A DNA stretch of 64,000 nt. Source: Tetradesmus obliquus. Taxonomy: Eukaryota > Chlorophyta > Chlorophyceae > Sphaeropleales > Scenedesmaceae. The notes under the pieces are model-generated. The model searched no databases. It had not been told where the DNA came from and saw nothing but the letters and a program-made list of their open reading frames with translations. Positions 49,851-60,645 of the stretch are shown piece after piece. Position numbers and translations under genes: made by a program. The stretch covers positions 620,001 to 684,000 of the forward strand of contig CP126207.1 in the NCBI GenBank assembly GCA_030272155.1, in the 5' to 3' direction. How positions within the stretch are numbered: position 1 is the first letter of the stretch; the number at the start of each line of letters is the position of its first letter.

Positions 49851-51513
49851 GTCAGTGGCATGAGCGACTTGATAGGGCCATACATGCCCAGGCGGATGCC
49901 ACCGTTGCACATCGCACGCGTGGCAGAAGCCTGTTTATCAACAGCAGCAGCAGCAGCAGCAGTGTCAGTGGCATCAGCGACTTGATAGGGCTATATATGC
50001 CCAGGTGGATGCCGCCGCTGCACACTGCACGTGTGGCAGACGCCTGTTGTTGAACAGGGGCGGCAGCAGCAGCAGCATTGGCAGCAGCAGTTGCGGTGTC
50101 AGCTTCTGACCCGCATGCAGGTCCTGGCCGCTGCCATCTCTTGACATCAGCGACTTGATAGGGCCATACATCCCAAGCCTGATGCCGCCGTTGCAGACCG
50201 CACGCGTTGCCGACGCCTGTGATTTGGCAAGGACAACAGCAGCAGCAGCTGAGTCGGAACATCGGTGTTATGGGCTCAGCCACCTCATGCAAAACGACAC
50301 GTTGAAGCCTGCAAGCGTACCTGAATGCCGCGGGTGAACGCACTCGCACCCTCCTGCTTGTAGATGGCCGACGCAGTCGCCACAAACCCTGGCCGCTTTG
50401 CCACCGCAGTGCTGCTGCTGCTGCTGCTGCTGCTGCTGATTGCACTTGCTGCTGCTGCCAGTGCCGCCTCAGCTGGTGCCACACCTCCTGCTGCTGCTGC
50501 TGCTGCTGCTGCTGGTCCTGCAGGAATCGGCACAAAGGGGCGCACTGCTGACTGCAACTGCCCCGCATGCTGTGGCAGCTGCAGTGCCCCAACTTGGGGT
50601 GCTGCTGACTTACTGCTGTGAGAAATGAAGCGGCGCGCCGCAGCGAGCTTGTAGTTGCTGCTGCTGCTGTTGTTTGCTGCTGCTGCTGCTGCAGCTGAGC
50701 TTGTGGAGTATCCTGCTGCTGCTGCAGCTGCGTGCGGAACGGCAGGCATACGCGCTGCTGCTGCTGCTGCTGTTGCTGCTGCGGATGCAGCAGCGGAGTA
50801 TGATGGTGCGGCTGCAGATGCAACAGCACTGGTGCCAGCCAGCTGCATGCGGGTCTTCACAACCTCTGTGGATTGCAAAACAGCAGCAACACAGAAAACA
50901 ACACAGCGTGGTTGTAAGCTGAAAGTTTCCTGCTGATGTTGGGAGTGCTGCAGCAAGCACTGCTCATAAGCGTCTATGAAGACTGGCAGTAAGCAACTGT
51001 GTTCATCCGAGACCGTGCTGGGCACAGGTTGTAAGAGGCTAAGGTCTTGTTTCTCATGAAACATAGCAGCTACTTGTGTGCTGCTTCTGAGCTTTAAGTG
51101 CATGCATAGCAGCAAACAGCTACAGTCACTGCCCTGCTGGTGTGGCAGTTAGCAGCTGCTGCATGCAGTCACCCCCAGACTGAGTAACCCAGCTCCCTGG
51201 TGGCAGCTGCCGGGTGACCCAGCACCGTTTGGTGTTGTATACAGTTACAATCATTGCAACCTTTCTATAACATCATAGAACAGGCTGCTGCTTCTCGAGC
51301 AGCTCAGAGCGTTCCTGGTGTAGGGACGCCCCACACCTTGAAATTGCCACTTTTGAGCAATCCGGGACGCTGCCTGTAGCTCAAGCCACACTGATGCTTA
51401 CCTACTGGGTTCAGGAAGGTGTTGGCGCATCCCACGCTCATCCCACTTGCTGCAAACTCTCGCAGGAGCCGAGAGTCCCTCTGCGAGTCAGCCTCTCTGA
51501 CCAGGCGCGTCAT
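47858..51513 (-). CDS. Mitochondrial carrier family (SLC25) protein with long Ala/Ser insert
   Basis: Five exons: 51402-51513, 50321-50865, 49593-49784, 48743-48889 and 47858-48178. All phases agree, giving 438 aa against about 300 usual. The three carrier signatures are P-V-E-V-V-K (36-41), P-I-E-L-A-K (from 272) and P-A-D-V-I-R (from 368; Arg for the usual Lys), each opening a two-helix repeat. G-L-W-S-G-A-T-P and G-F-L-K-G-W-S-A-A-Y-A-R lie where expected. The extra length is an Ala/Ser/Gln-rich stretch of about 140 residues within exon 2, between T-R-M-Q and I-Y-K-Q-E-G, that is in the matrix loop of repeat 1. UCP/dicarboxylate-like features suggest an anion carrier of the inner membrane; the substrate is not determined. 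Confidence 0.88.
48265..48565 (-). repeat. 5'-edge copies of carrier last exon (2 copies)
   Basis: Copies of G-R-I-M-R-A-T-G-W-G-S-S-S-V-Q-L with TGCAG or GCAG acceptors at about 48335 and 48558, upstream of the true acceptor at 48179. The farther copy extends into L-A-S-S-M-V-A-G-L-V-T-T. Confidence 0.9.
48945..49235 (-). repeat. 5'-edge copies of carrier exon 4 (3 copies) with CAG tracts
   Basis: Copies of A-P-S-A-T-T-R-S-M-S-A near 48950-48998, 49043-49083 and 49178-49232, each behind a plus-strand CAG run (sense CTG; for example 49098-49150). Confidence 0.88.
49242..49292 (+). repeat. (CAG)~16 tract, sense CTG, in carrier intron 3
   Basis: Precedes the most distal exon 4 5'-edge copy. 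Confidence 0.92.
49415..49525 (-). repeat. 3'-edge copy of carrier exon 3
   Basis: Copy of V-G-Q-K-L-A-A-G-S-I-S-G-G-M-G-A and P-I-E-L-A-K-T-R-L-Q with GTGCG donor, downstream of intact exon 3. Confidence 0.9.
49796..49848 (+). repeat. (CAG)~16 tract, sense CTG, near acceptor of carrier exon 3
   Basis: Ends about ten bases from the acceptor at 49785. Confidence 0.92.
49853..50225 (-). repeat. 5'-edge copies of carrier exon 3 (3 copies)
   Basis: Copies of A-S-A-T-R-A-V-C-N-G-G-I-R-L-G-M-Y-G-P-I-K-S near 49855-49930, 49970-50045 and 50100-50220; the last reaches G-Q-D-L-H-A-G-Q-K-L. Confidence 0.9.
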
Positions 51514-53185
51514 CGCTGCTGCGCACTGAGATTCCTCTCAAGTCCTTTCAGTTAATCCTGACCTGAATTTTGAGCTATCAGCTATTAGGGAGCTAAACCA
51601 AGCTTCGTTTGCAAGGCGGTGCCTGCTGCAGTTGCGCCAAGGAAATCACCCACACACGCTGAGTGACGGGACCCGCTGCAGCTAGAGCTGATAAACAAAA
51701 CAGTCGTGGCTCTAGAATTAGAAGCGACACTTTCGGCACAGACAGGTGCAAGGAGAAGCTAGCACAGGGATGAGCTGTGGGGTGTTCTTGACGAGTTGCT
51801 GAATGTTGCTTTGATGCGACATATGGAAGTCGTGTGGCGACAGGATGCTTCCACAAGGATCAGGCAGTGTATGGCACGGGCGCTGCAACTGCAGGGGCTG
51901 TCGCACGAGCCAAGGATGTCACGCTTTGATGCATGTGCGGGAGAGGCCGTGAGCGTTGCAAGAAACACTGAAACATAATCCACCTGTTGCTTCTGTGAGC
52001 CCAGCTTAGCGGTCCGTAGTAGGTGGTGTTTTGGAACGGGGACATGTTCTGTCCTGTTGAGGCACAAAATTTTGGCCGTGCGTGTCCTGGTATGCTCGAT
52101 GCAGAACACGAGTAGCCCAATGAAGCATCACAAATCATGTTTGAGCAAATGTCTGCCCATGCTGCAATCGACCACAGATGGCAGGTGTGGCAGCAGCACA
52201 GGCAGTGCTTGCTGCCACACCTGCCATCTGCGTTCGATTTGCAACACGGGCAGACATTCGCTCAAACATGGTTTGTGCTGCTTCATTGGGCTACTCATGT
52301 TGCTGAGCAACTGAGCAAGTGGACATGTGTCCAAGTTTACAGACATGTAAGATAACGAATTTTACATGTGTCTAGACAGATCTGCACCCGTTGTCCTGAT
52401 GTCCCATTCGCATCCCTGCCGACGTTCAAGTTCAACACAGTGTGTTGCATTCACGGGGGACACCTTACTTCTACTTAACAACCACCATATGTATGCTAGT
52501 TCAGCCTACTCAGTAGCAGCAGTGCTGCTGCTGCGTGCACCTCTGGTTGCAAATGTCTACAGCAATTGCTGCAAGGCACAGCTACAGCAGTGATTGTCGG
52601 TCGATCCTCCGCCTCCCCCTGTTGTGCAGTCACAGTGGTTGCAGGTGCGCAGCTTGTTTCAACCTGCAAGCACTGCGCCTGTAAACAAAGCTGAATGCAA
52701 CGTGCTTTTAAATGAAGGGGTGGGCACTTTGAAGATCCAATCAAAGTACTGCTTAGGTCCTTATCTGCTTGTAATTTTTCAGAGAAAATGCTCCTGAACA
52801 TGGCATGCTTGGGTTGTCATGCAGAGACGGCTCTTGCCTCTTCTTAGAGAACGCAAGGCGTGCACCGAGGCAAGTCACGGTCAACGGCACGCACCATCGT
52901 GCAACTGATAACTATAACACAGTCACCAGAATCATCAATTACACGTACGTTTGCTTTGAAATGAAGAGTTCATGTAGGCACGTAGTGTGAGACGTGAGCT
53001 GGAGGAGGGCGGAGGCTGGCATCTGCCACTTGTTGTGCTCTTGTGAGTATTAAAGCTGATATTAGGCCAATTTGATTTTCAACTAGATAACATCTTTTCG
53101 CGTATGGCGCTGACCTTGGTCAGAACGGAGAACTACCACGTTCCAACTTCTTTGGCACGCATCCGTCCATTTGTGTTGTCACGCC
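51514..53185. other. Carrier/dioxygenase intergenic region
   Basis: No supported gene. The 52.1-kb foldback is described separately. Short plus ORFs (51796-51978, 52594-52797) have no recognisable features. Confidence 0.4.
52105..52301. repeat. Near-perfect long foldback (arms about 92 bp)
   Basis: The left arm from CACGAGTAGCCCAATGAAGC through ATGGCAGGTGTGGCAGCA is repeated inverted on the right, ending GCTTCATTGGGCTACTCATG, with a loop of only some 10-15 bp. Arms differ at roughly one site in ten. The transcript of either strand would be a long hairpin, as in Chlamydomonas-type miRNA precursors or a foldback transposon remnant. Confidence 0.88.
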
Positions 53186-53193
53186 TATATAAG
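53186..53193 (+). promoter_or_regulatory. TATA box of the dioxygenase gene
   Basis: TATATAAG in a GC-flanked context. A start about 30 bp downstream gives a 5' UTR exon ending at the GTAAGG donor (after 53347) and rejoining at the CTGCAG acceptor before 53674, 42 nt from the ATG. Confidence 0.6.
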
Positions 53194-53715
53194 GCAAGGG
53201 ACCTTTGACACTCGCCATCAGCAAAGTTGACTGCATTTACTCTTATCCTTCTCAAACCTCTTCTTGCATACTGCGTCGCACTCAGCACACAAGCCTAAAG
53301 GAACGCCTGCTGCACAAAGAAATTTTCGCTCAGGAGACGCTTCACTGGTAAGGCTTTAGTTGCCTGCCATGCATACCTTTCACGCACAGCATTGCATCAG
53401 TGCAGTTGCTGTATGCCTGCAGCGCGTGTGGGAGGGTCCGCAGCAGTGACCAGCTGCCTCAAGCCCTTCGACGCTTTCAAACCTTCTAATTTGCTTCGAT
53501 CAGCTTTGCTCGACAGAACATATGTCTCTGACTGGTTTCAAGGCCCATGCTGACTAGGCAGCAGCAAGAAACATCGACTGGGCTGATTATGTAAGGCAGG
53601 CCGCATCCAGCTTTTCACCTCCGCGAACATAACGTTTATGACCTCTTGTTCACGTCTACGTCTTCATCTGCAGACCACACAACCGCGCCCAGCAGCTGCT
53701 CAGCCGAAAGCAACC

Positions 53716-55672
53716 ATGGCATCAACTACAGCTCCTCTGAAGACATCTCGGTGGGTGTTTTGGGACTATTAGACGTTTTGGAGCTGCCGCATGCAGCGTT
53801 TCCTTGCGCTTCTTGCTTGCCTGCGCAGAACTTCGCATATGCTGCCCTGTACGGGCTCATCTGCACGCAGGCAGGACAGCGCCTTGGAAAGTAGTTGACA
53901 GCTTCACCGATATGAGACTTGACGGTTTGCACCCAGCAGCAGCATCCACCGGCTTGCATCTGCCCTGGACTCACATGCTGCTTCAACCCACCCACCCCAT
54001 GCAACGCACCCTTCAATCCTGCAGTATCATCGCACCGCCACTCTCACTCCCTCTCCACACATACCTTCATGTTCTGTTGCTGATAGACGAATTAGCTAGT
54101 TGCATAAGGATCAAATAGCGCCAGCAGGCAGCTGCAGTTCCATCTGCTGCTGTACTGCCAGCTACCTCGGCTGCCTGCAGGTCGTGTCAGCCACATAACC
54201 GCAGATGCTGCGGCATCAATTCCCGCCATGTTTGGCCTAGCACAGTACACCGTCCGAGCAGCTGCACCTCTGGTCAAACAGCCACCACATTTTTGTTTAG
54301 CATGGCACAGCTTGGCAGGCACGAGCTGCTTGCAGGAAGACTGTCCCAGAGCTGCAGGGCAGTACAGCAACCCTCCACACGCCCTGCCTGTGCAAAGCAA
54401 ACTGCAACCCCTTTGCTGCTGCGCTGGACTCTAGTCAAATACTGACACTTACCTTTCTGCACACCTCCACCGCTGAACATAAGTTTGCTCGCTTGCAGGA
54501 AGTGGCAGAACAGAGTCCTTGGCAGTCCTGCACACCCCACACACAGCCCCAAGCATCTCCAGCCCCCAGCAACTGGTCAAACTTATGTGTTTGACTTTGA
54601 CTTTTGAATTGTTTGACTCCAGTGTTTGGCGGTTCTGCTGCCTTTGCCACTTGCTGCTTGCAGGATGGGCAGTGTCGAGCCTTTCACCCTGATTGAAGGG
54701 CCAGAGGCCCGGACAGCAGAGCAGTACAAGGCACAGAAGCAGTTGCGTAACCTTGTAATGTCACATGTGCTGCTTTGCTGCTTGCAGGATGGGCAGTGTC
54801 GAGCCTTTCAGCATCATTGAAGGTCCAGAAGCCTGGACGGCAGAGCAGTACAAGCACAGGAGCGACTGGATCAACGTGCTCGGCCCGCAGCACATTGCGG
54901 AGCTGGACGCTGCCATTGCAGGGGTGGAGCGCAAGGGTGTGCCTTCTGCACAGATCCATGTGAGTTGTGATGCATGTTTGCTGGTGTATTGTGTTGGGAG
55001 TGGCATTAGGCTGCAGTGCGGAGCTGGAAGCTGCCATTGCGGGCGTGAGGCGCAAGGGCCTTCTGCACAGATCTACGTGAGCTACTGTTATCAGCGTTCC
55101 TGTTATTCAGCAGAAACAGATTTGCATGTGGGACCACACACAACTGCTACTGCTGCTGATGCTGATGCTGATGCTAAAAAAAACACAGACGGTGCCAAAG
55201 GAGGACTTCCCACTACCCACCCTGGGCCCCTACCTTGAGGCTGTGAGGGACGATGCATGCAGCTGACAAAGCCTTCCCCACGTTCCAATCATCTCACCAT
55301 CTTTGTGCCGCTCTGCTGCTGCTGCTGCTGCCGCTGCTGTTGCTGCTTCAAAATACAGACCGTGTCAAAGGAGGACTTCCCTCTGCCCACCCTGGGCCCT
55401 TATCTGGAGGCTGTGAGGAATGAGGTGGTCAGCGGCCGGGGTTTTGCGCTCATCCGCGGCGTGCCTGTGGACAGGTGGGGTTTAGTAGGCTCTGCTGTGC
55501 TGCGGTTCAGCGGTCTCTGCTGTGCTGTGGTTTAGGCAGTGTGGTGATGAGGTGGTCAGCGGGCGGGGCTTTGCGCGGCAGCTTGAGGTAAGACATGAGG
55601 TCGAGAGGCAATGGTGGTGTGGGTGGCGTGCAGGTTGCTTGCAGGAATGGGTGTGCTCCTTCTGACCCTGTG

Positions 55673-55721
<49 letters not shown>

Positions 55722-58700
55722 GTTTGGTGACTGCAGGTACAGCAGGCGCCAGACCACCATTGCTTACTGGGGCATGGGTGAGTGGCTGCCTGAGCCATCA
55801 CAGTAGCGCTTTCACATTATTGTTGTGCCATGCATTGGACATAGCACAGCACTGCACATCAGCCTCGTTTCTTGTCATTCAGCTGTCACAGCAGCGCTTC
55901 AACATGACTGCTTGCACTTGATTGTTGTGCCATGCATCGCGACACAGCCCAGCACACCAGCCTCGTTTCTAGCATCAAGCTGGTGCAAGCAGCAGCCATG
56001 CACTGGGCTTGACGTGAACACACCAGCAGTTCAAACTCACCAGCAGCGGTTCATTTGAAGCTCATCATATCATATGTGCAGGCACAGTATGCTGTCCTGC
56101 CTAAGGTTTTATTACTGTCGTTGCCACAGGCCCCTGCTCATGGTGCGCTGCTTTAGCACCGAGCATGTCAGGAAAAGAGCTTGTTCTGACATCTGCTGCC
56201 GCCGCCGCTGCTGCTGCTGCTGCTGCCAGGGCTGTACTGGGGCAAGGCCTCCAGCAACAACAAGAAGGGGCACATGATCGGCCACATCAAGGTGAGAGCT
56301 GTGGCACAGCACAAGATATTCGAACAGCACAAGTTGTTTGCACAGCCTTGTTTAGATCCATGTCGCAGCAAGACGGCATACATGATCGGTCACATCAGAG
56401 TTGGGTCTTTTTGAGGACTTGTGGCATGGCACAACGTGCTACAGTACAGCATTAGTCACCACGAAGCAGCACAGTACAGTGCAGCGCAGCACATCAAGTT
56501 TTGGAATCCCACACATTGCAGCTGACACTTTTCTTGCTGGTGCTGCTGCTGCAGGACATTGGCCAGGACCCCAGCAACCCCCTCACACGGTTGTACGCCA
56601 CACACGCAGCACAGCCCTTCCACAACGACAGCGCAGACATCGTGACGCTGCTGTGCCTGCGCAACGCCAAGTCAGGTGGGCATGCTGTCTCTTATAGTAT
56701 AATTGTTTGTTGTGCTGCTGCTTCTTTGCATTGAGTGCTGCGATCTGGTTGCGCTCGACAATGTGTGCAATGTGTGCAGCCATCTAGTTCTCCTCCTAGT
56801 GTGCACGGTATGCTATGCTGTGTTTGTTGGCTTGCAGGTGGCCTCAGCAGCTGGAGCAGCAGCGTCAGCGTGCACAACAAAGGCTGCACAGCCCCAAACA
56901 CAATGAAATGCCATCTTCATTTTTTTGCCTGCCTGCAGGTGGCCTCAGCAGCTGGAGCAGCAGCGTCAGCGTGCACAACGAGATTTTGCGCACGCGCCCC
57001 GACCTGGCGGAGGTGCTGGCAGGGCCTCACTGGTTCTACGACCGCAAGGGAGAGGTGCGTGACAAACTGTAGCATTCCCAATCAAAAATTTATTAGATGT
57101 ATACAGTATACTTGTATTATTGAAATTCCTCTGGTATATGTTTTTTGTAAGGGGTGCATGGCAGCCGGGCTGACCTGGCGGAAGTACTGGCCGGGCCTCA
57201 CTGGTTCTACGACCGCAAGGGAGAGGTGCGCAGCAGCACTAATTGATCGAACGATCAATTGAACTTATTGCCTAGTTCACGCCAACTTTGTAATAAGATA
57301 CAGGGCAAGGTGCACAATTTGATAAAACAAAATGAAAGATAATCTTGCAAAAACAAACTGGAAATTGGTGTTCTAAATGAATGATTGATTTGATTACACT
57401 CAATTAAAAACTGAAAAATAAAAACTGAAAAATAAAAACTGATTGTTTGAACCATCATCATACTTCTTGATGCTGTATTCGCAGGTGCCGCCGGGCAAGA
57501 AGCCCTACTTCCTGATTCCCGTGTTCAATTACCATGACGGCTACCTGAGCGTGAACTACAGCGACAACTACTTCCTGCTCAGCCAGCGCCACGCAGAGGT
57601 GCCGCGCTTGACCCCAGCGCAGTACGAGGCCATGGAGGTGAGAGCATACAAGCACAAACAACCCTCTTAATGTGGCATTTTTCTTGGCAATTATGGTGTT
57701 TTTCATGGCTGTTTTTGCTGGGTTTGGCCTTTGTTTTACTGTCTGGTGAACTACAGCGACAACTACTTCCTGCTCAGCCAGAGGCATGCTGAGGTGCCGC
57801 GGCTCACACCCGCGCAGTACGAGGCCATGGAGGTGAGCCGGTTCTAGCACTGAAACCCTGAGATTATTGGTACGTCATGGGCTCATCTGTGGTATTTTTG
57901 GTGTTTGTTTTGTGGGTTTTGGCGTGAACCAATGTGTTTTGCCAGCTGCAGCGACAACTACTTCCTGCTGAGCCAGAGGCATGCGGAGGTGCCGCGCCTG
58001 ACACACGCGCAGTACGAGGCCATGGAGGTGAGCCGGTTCTAGCACTGATACCCTGAGATTATTGGTACGTCATGGGCTCATCTGTGGTATTTTTGGTGTT
58101 TGTTTTGTGGGTTTTGGCGTGAACCAATGTGTTTTGCCAGCTGCAGCGACAACTACTTCCTGCTGAGCCAGAGGCATGCGGAGGTGCCGCGCCTGACACC
58201 TGCACAGTACGAGGCCATGGAGGTGAGCCGGTTCTAGCACTGAAACCCTGAGATTATTGGTACGTCATGGGCTCATCTGTGGTATTTTTGGTGTTTTTTT
58301 TGTGGGTTTTGGCGTGAACCAATGTGTTTTGCCAGCTGCAGCGACAACTACTTCCTGCTGAGCCAGAGGCATGCGGAGGTGCCGCGCCTGACACACGCGC
58401 AGTACGAGGCCATGGAGGTGAGCCGGTTCTAGCACTGATACCCTGAGATTATTGGTACGTCAAGGGCTCATCTGTGGTTTTTTTGGTGTTTTTTTTTTGT
58501 GGGTTTTGGCGTGAACCAATGTGTTTTGCCAGCTGCAGCGACAACTACTTCCTGCTGAGCCAGAGGCATGCGGAGGTGCCGCGCCTGACACACGCGCAGT
58601 ACGAGGCCATGGAGGTGAGCCGGTTCTAGCACTGATACCCTGAGATTATTGGTACGTCAAGGGCTCATCTGTGGTATTTTTGGTGTTTTTTTTGGGGTTT

Positions 58701-60490
58701 TGGCGTGAACCAATGTGTTTTGCCAGCTGCAGCGACAACTACTTCCTGCTGAGCCAGAGGCATGCGGAGGTGCCGCGCCTGACACCTGCACAGTACGAGG
58801 CCATGGAGGTACACTCATGAGAAACTTTCAAAATCCTGCAGATTTGGGGTTTGATGGGCTGTGTGGTGATTATGGGGGTTTGTTTTGGGGTTTTTGCCAT
58901 TTGTCTAAGTAAATTGTCAGACGCAGCGACATCTACTTCCTGCTCAGCTAGCGCGGAGGTGCCACGCGGAGGTGGCGCGCCTCATCCCAGTGCAAAAAAA
59001 GCCGTCGAGGCACGCGGGGTTTGGGGGCTTGGCATGCTTCTTGATGCATGATCTGCTTGCACTGTTACACAGGAAACGACCCAGTAGCTGACATTCAGCC
59101 TGCACTTGAACCTCCCGTCCTGACATGCTGCCGCCGCTGCCGCTGCTGCTGCTGCACACACAATTGTATTCCTAAACAACAGCTGTTCAACAAGCTGGCG
59201 GCCAGTGACGAGCTGCGCCTGGATTACATGCTGCAGCCGGGAGAGATCCAGCTGCTGAGCAACCACACGCAGCTGCACGCGCGCAGCGAGTTCGTCGACT
59301 ACGATGACATCGACCTGCGCCGCCACCTGCTGAGGTGCGTTTGTTTGTGGTCTGTACCTTCATTGTTTGTTACTTGTCCGCTACTACTGGCTTGCCTGGT
59401 GTGTGGGATGCAGCTGCATGCGCGCAGCGAGTGCGTTGACTACGATGACATCGACCTGCGCCGCCACCTGCTGAGGTGCGTGCTACTGTTATCAAATGAA
59501 TCTTTATGTGCTGCTGCAACGCTTAATCCGTCTCAAGCTGCTTTGTGCTTTGTTTTGGGCTGTTTTTGGGCTTTGGGGGGTTGTTTTTTTGGGCTTTGGG
59601 AGAGATCCAGCTGCTGAGCAACCACACGCAGCTGCACGCGCGCAGCGAGTTTGTGGACTATGATGACATCGACCTGCGCCGCCACCTGCTGAGGTGCGTA
59701 TGAATGCTGTTTGGAGAATCCTTATGCTTCGCGTCAAGATTCTTCTGCCGTATGCTAATTCATGCCTGTGTTGAGGCTGTTGGGGGCCGTTCTTTGTGCT
59801 CGGGCAGGATCCAGCTGCTGAGCAACCACACACCGCTGCCGCTGCTGCTGCTGCTGCTGCTTGCCTCATGTATTCTCCGCAGGCTGTGGCTTGCACCACC
59901 CAATGCGCGCGCGCTGCCAGCTGTGTATGAGGACATCTAAGGAGCCCCTCACCATCAAGCTGTGTGCTGACAGTGGTGTTGCTGCTGCTGCTGCTGCTGT
60001 CGCAGGCTGTGGCTTGCACCACCCAATGAGCGCGCGCTGCCAGCTGTATATGAGGACACCTACGGCGGGCCCCTCACAATCAAACCGATTGCTTACTTTA
60101 TGTGTGCTGCTGATGCTGCCACAGGCTGTGGCTTGCACCACCCCATGAGCGCGCGCTGCCAGCTGTGTACGAGGACATCTACGGCGGGCCCCTCACCATC
60201 AATTGTCTGCTGCTGCTGCTGCTGCTGTCGCAGGCTGTGGCTTGCACCACCCAATGAGCGTGCGCTGCCAGCTGTGTTTGAAGACATGCATATAGGGCCC
60301 CTCCCATCAAGCCGTATGCTGACGCTGGTCTTGCTGCTGCTGCTGTCACAGGCTGTGGCTTGCACCACCCAACGAGCGCGCACTGCCAGCTGTGTACAAG
60401 GACATCTACGGCGGGCCCCTCACAATTGGCAGCAGGGGCGGCATTCACGTTGAGGGCACGCAGGAGCACATCGTGCTGGAGGCCGAGTAG
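53716..60490 (+). CDS. TauD/TfdA-family 2-oxoglutarate/Fe(II) dioxygenase
   Basis: Ten coding exons: 53716-53750, 54788-54959, 55359-55474, 55737-55777, 56230-56291, 56555-56675, 56939-57054, 57485-57637, 59183-59334 and 60352-60490. All phases agree, giving 368 aa, a usual length for eukaryotic members. Iron ligands are H-N-D (165-167) and the His of L-L-S-N-H-T (300); L-R-R-H-L-L-R (317-323) holds the 2-oxoglutarate-binding Arg. G-R-G-F-A-L-I-R-G-V-P and A-T-H-A-A-Q-P-F-H-N-D-S-A-D are typical TauD blocks. The substrate is unknown. The start uses the ATG in exon 53674-53750, whose split codon matches exon 2. No targeting signal is evident. Several exon edges are arrayed; the intact copy was chosen each time. 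Confidence 0.9.
54655..54755 (+). repeat. 5'-edge copy of dioxygenase exon 2
   Basis: Copy of M-G-S-V-E-P-F-T-L-I-E-G-P-E-A with TTGCAG acceptor at 54664, upstream of 54788. Confidence 0.9.
55005..55259 (+). repeat. 3'-edge copy of exon 2 and 5'-edge copy of exon 3 in one intron
   Basis: 55012-55077 repeats the exon 2 tail (A-E-L-E-A-A-I-A-G-V and GTGAGC donor). 55189-55255 repeats the exon 3 head (T-V-P-K-E-D-F-P-L-P-T-L-G-P-Y-L-E-A-V-R) behind CACAG. The order is as the rule predicts: donor copy first, acceptor copy second. Confidence 0.88.
55535..55592 (+). repeat. 3'-edge copy of dioxygenase exon 3
   Basis: Copy of E-V-V-S-G-R-G-F-A with GTAAGA donor, downstream of exon 3. Confidence 0.85.
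55674..55721 (+). repeat. (CTG)~16 tract before dioxygenase exon 4
   Basis: Sense CTG ending 16 bp from the exon 4 acceptor. Confidence 0.93.
56365..56402 (+). repeat. 3'-edge copy of dioxygenase exon 5
   Basis: Short diverged copy of H-M-I-G-H-I-K coding, downstream of exon 5. Confidence 0.7.
56825..56900 (+). repeat. 5'-edge copy of dioxygenase exon 7
   Basis: Copy of G-L-S-S-W-S-S-S-V-S-V-H-N with TTGCAG acceptor, upstream of 56939. Confidence 0.9.
57150..57240 (+). repeat. 3'-edge copy of dioxygenase exon 7
   Basis: Copy of D-L-A-E-V-L-A-G-P-H-W-F-Y-D-R-K-G-E with GTGCG donor, downstream of exon 7. Confidence 0.9.
57750..58990 (+). repeat. 3'-edge copies of dioxygenase exon 8 (6 copies plus remnant, period 194-197 bp)
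   Basis: Copies of D-N-Y-F-L-L-S-Q-R-H-A-E-V-P-R-L-T-x-A-Q with GTGAGC donor begin at 57756, 57951, 58146, 58341, 58538 and 58732, with a remnant at about 58930. The middle copies are nearly identical across exon and intron parts; length variation is mainly in a T run. Each copy's left edge reads TTTTGCCAGCTGCAGCGAC, which creates an acceptor-like AG and turns the half-exon into a potential cassette exon. Confidence 0.95.
59405..59700 (+). repeat. 3'-edge copies of dioxygenase exon 9 (2 copies)
   Basis: Copies of Q-L-H-A-R-S-E-x-V-D-Y-D-D-I-D-L-R-R-H-L-L with GTGCG donor near 59411-59475 and 59599-59694. Confidence 0.92.
59806..60345 (+). repeat. Exon 9 remnant and 5'-edge copies of dioxygenase exon 10 (4 copies, period about 118 bp)
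   Basis: 59808-59833 repeats I-Q-L-L-S-N-H-T. Copies of L-W-L-A-P-P-N-x-R-A-L-P-A-V-Y-E-D behind CTG runs and GCAG acceptors start near 59881, 60005, 60124 and 60234; the first has a stop soon after Y-E-D-I. Confidence 0.92.
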
Positions 60491-60524
60491 ACTCAACTCA
60501 GCTCGCACAATCGCTGAGTTGAGT
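60491..60524 (+). terminator. Short inverted repeat directly after the dioxygenase stop
   Basis: ACTCAACTCAGC (60491-60502) pairs exactly with GCTGAGTTGAGT (60513-60524), a 12-bp stem with a 10-nt loop. A related stem follows the duplicated stop at about 60613-60636. It could act in 3'-end formation; listed as terminator-like only by position. Confidence 0.35.
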
Positions 60525-60534
60525 CGAGTACGTT

Positions 60535-60645
60535 GGCCCCTTTGGATCGGCGGCAGGGGCGGCATCCACGCTGAGGGCACGCAGGAGCACATTGTGGTGG
60601 AGGCCGAGTAGACTCAACTCACTGTGCAGAGTTGAGTCAACAACT
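60535..60645 (+). repeat. Stop-edge copy of dioxygenase last exon
   Basis: Copy of G-R-G-G-I-H-A-E-G-T-Q-E-H-I-V-V-E-A-E and stop, past the real stop codon, including the flanking inverted repeat. Confidence 0.92.
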
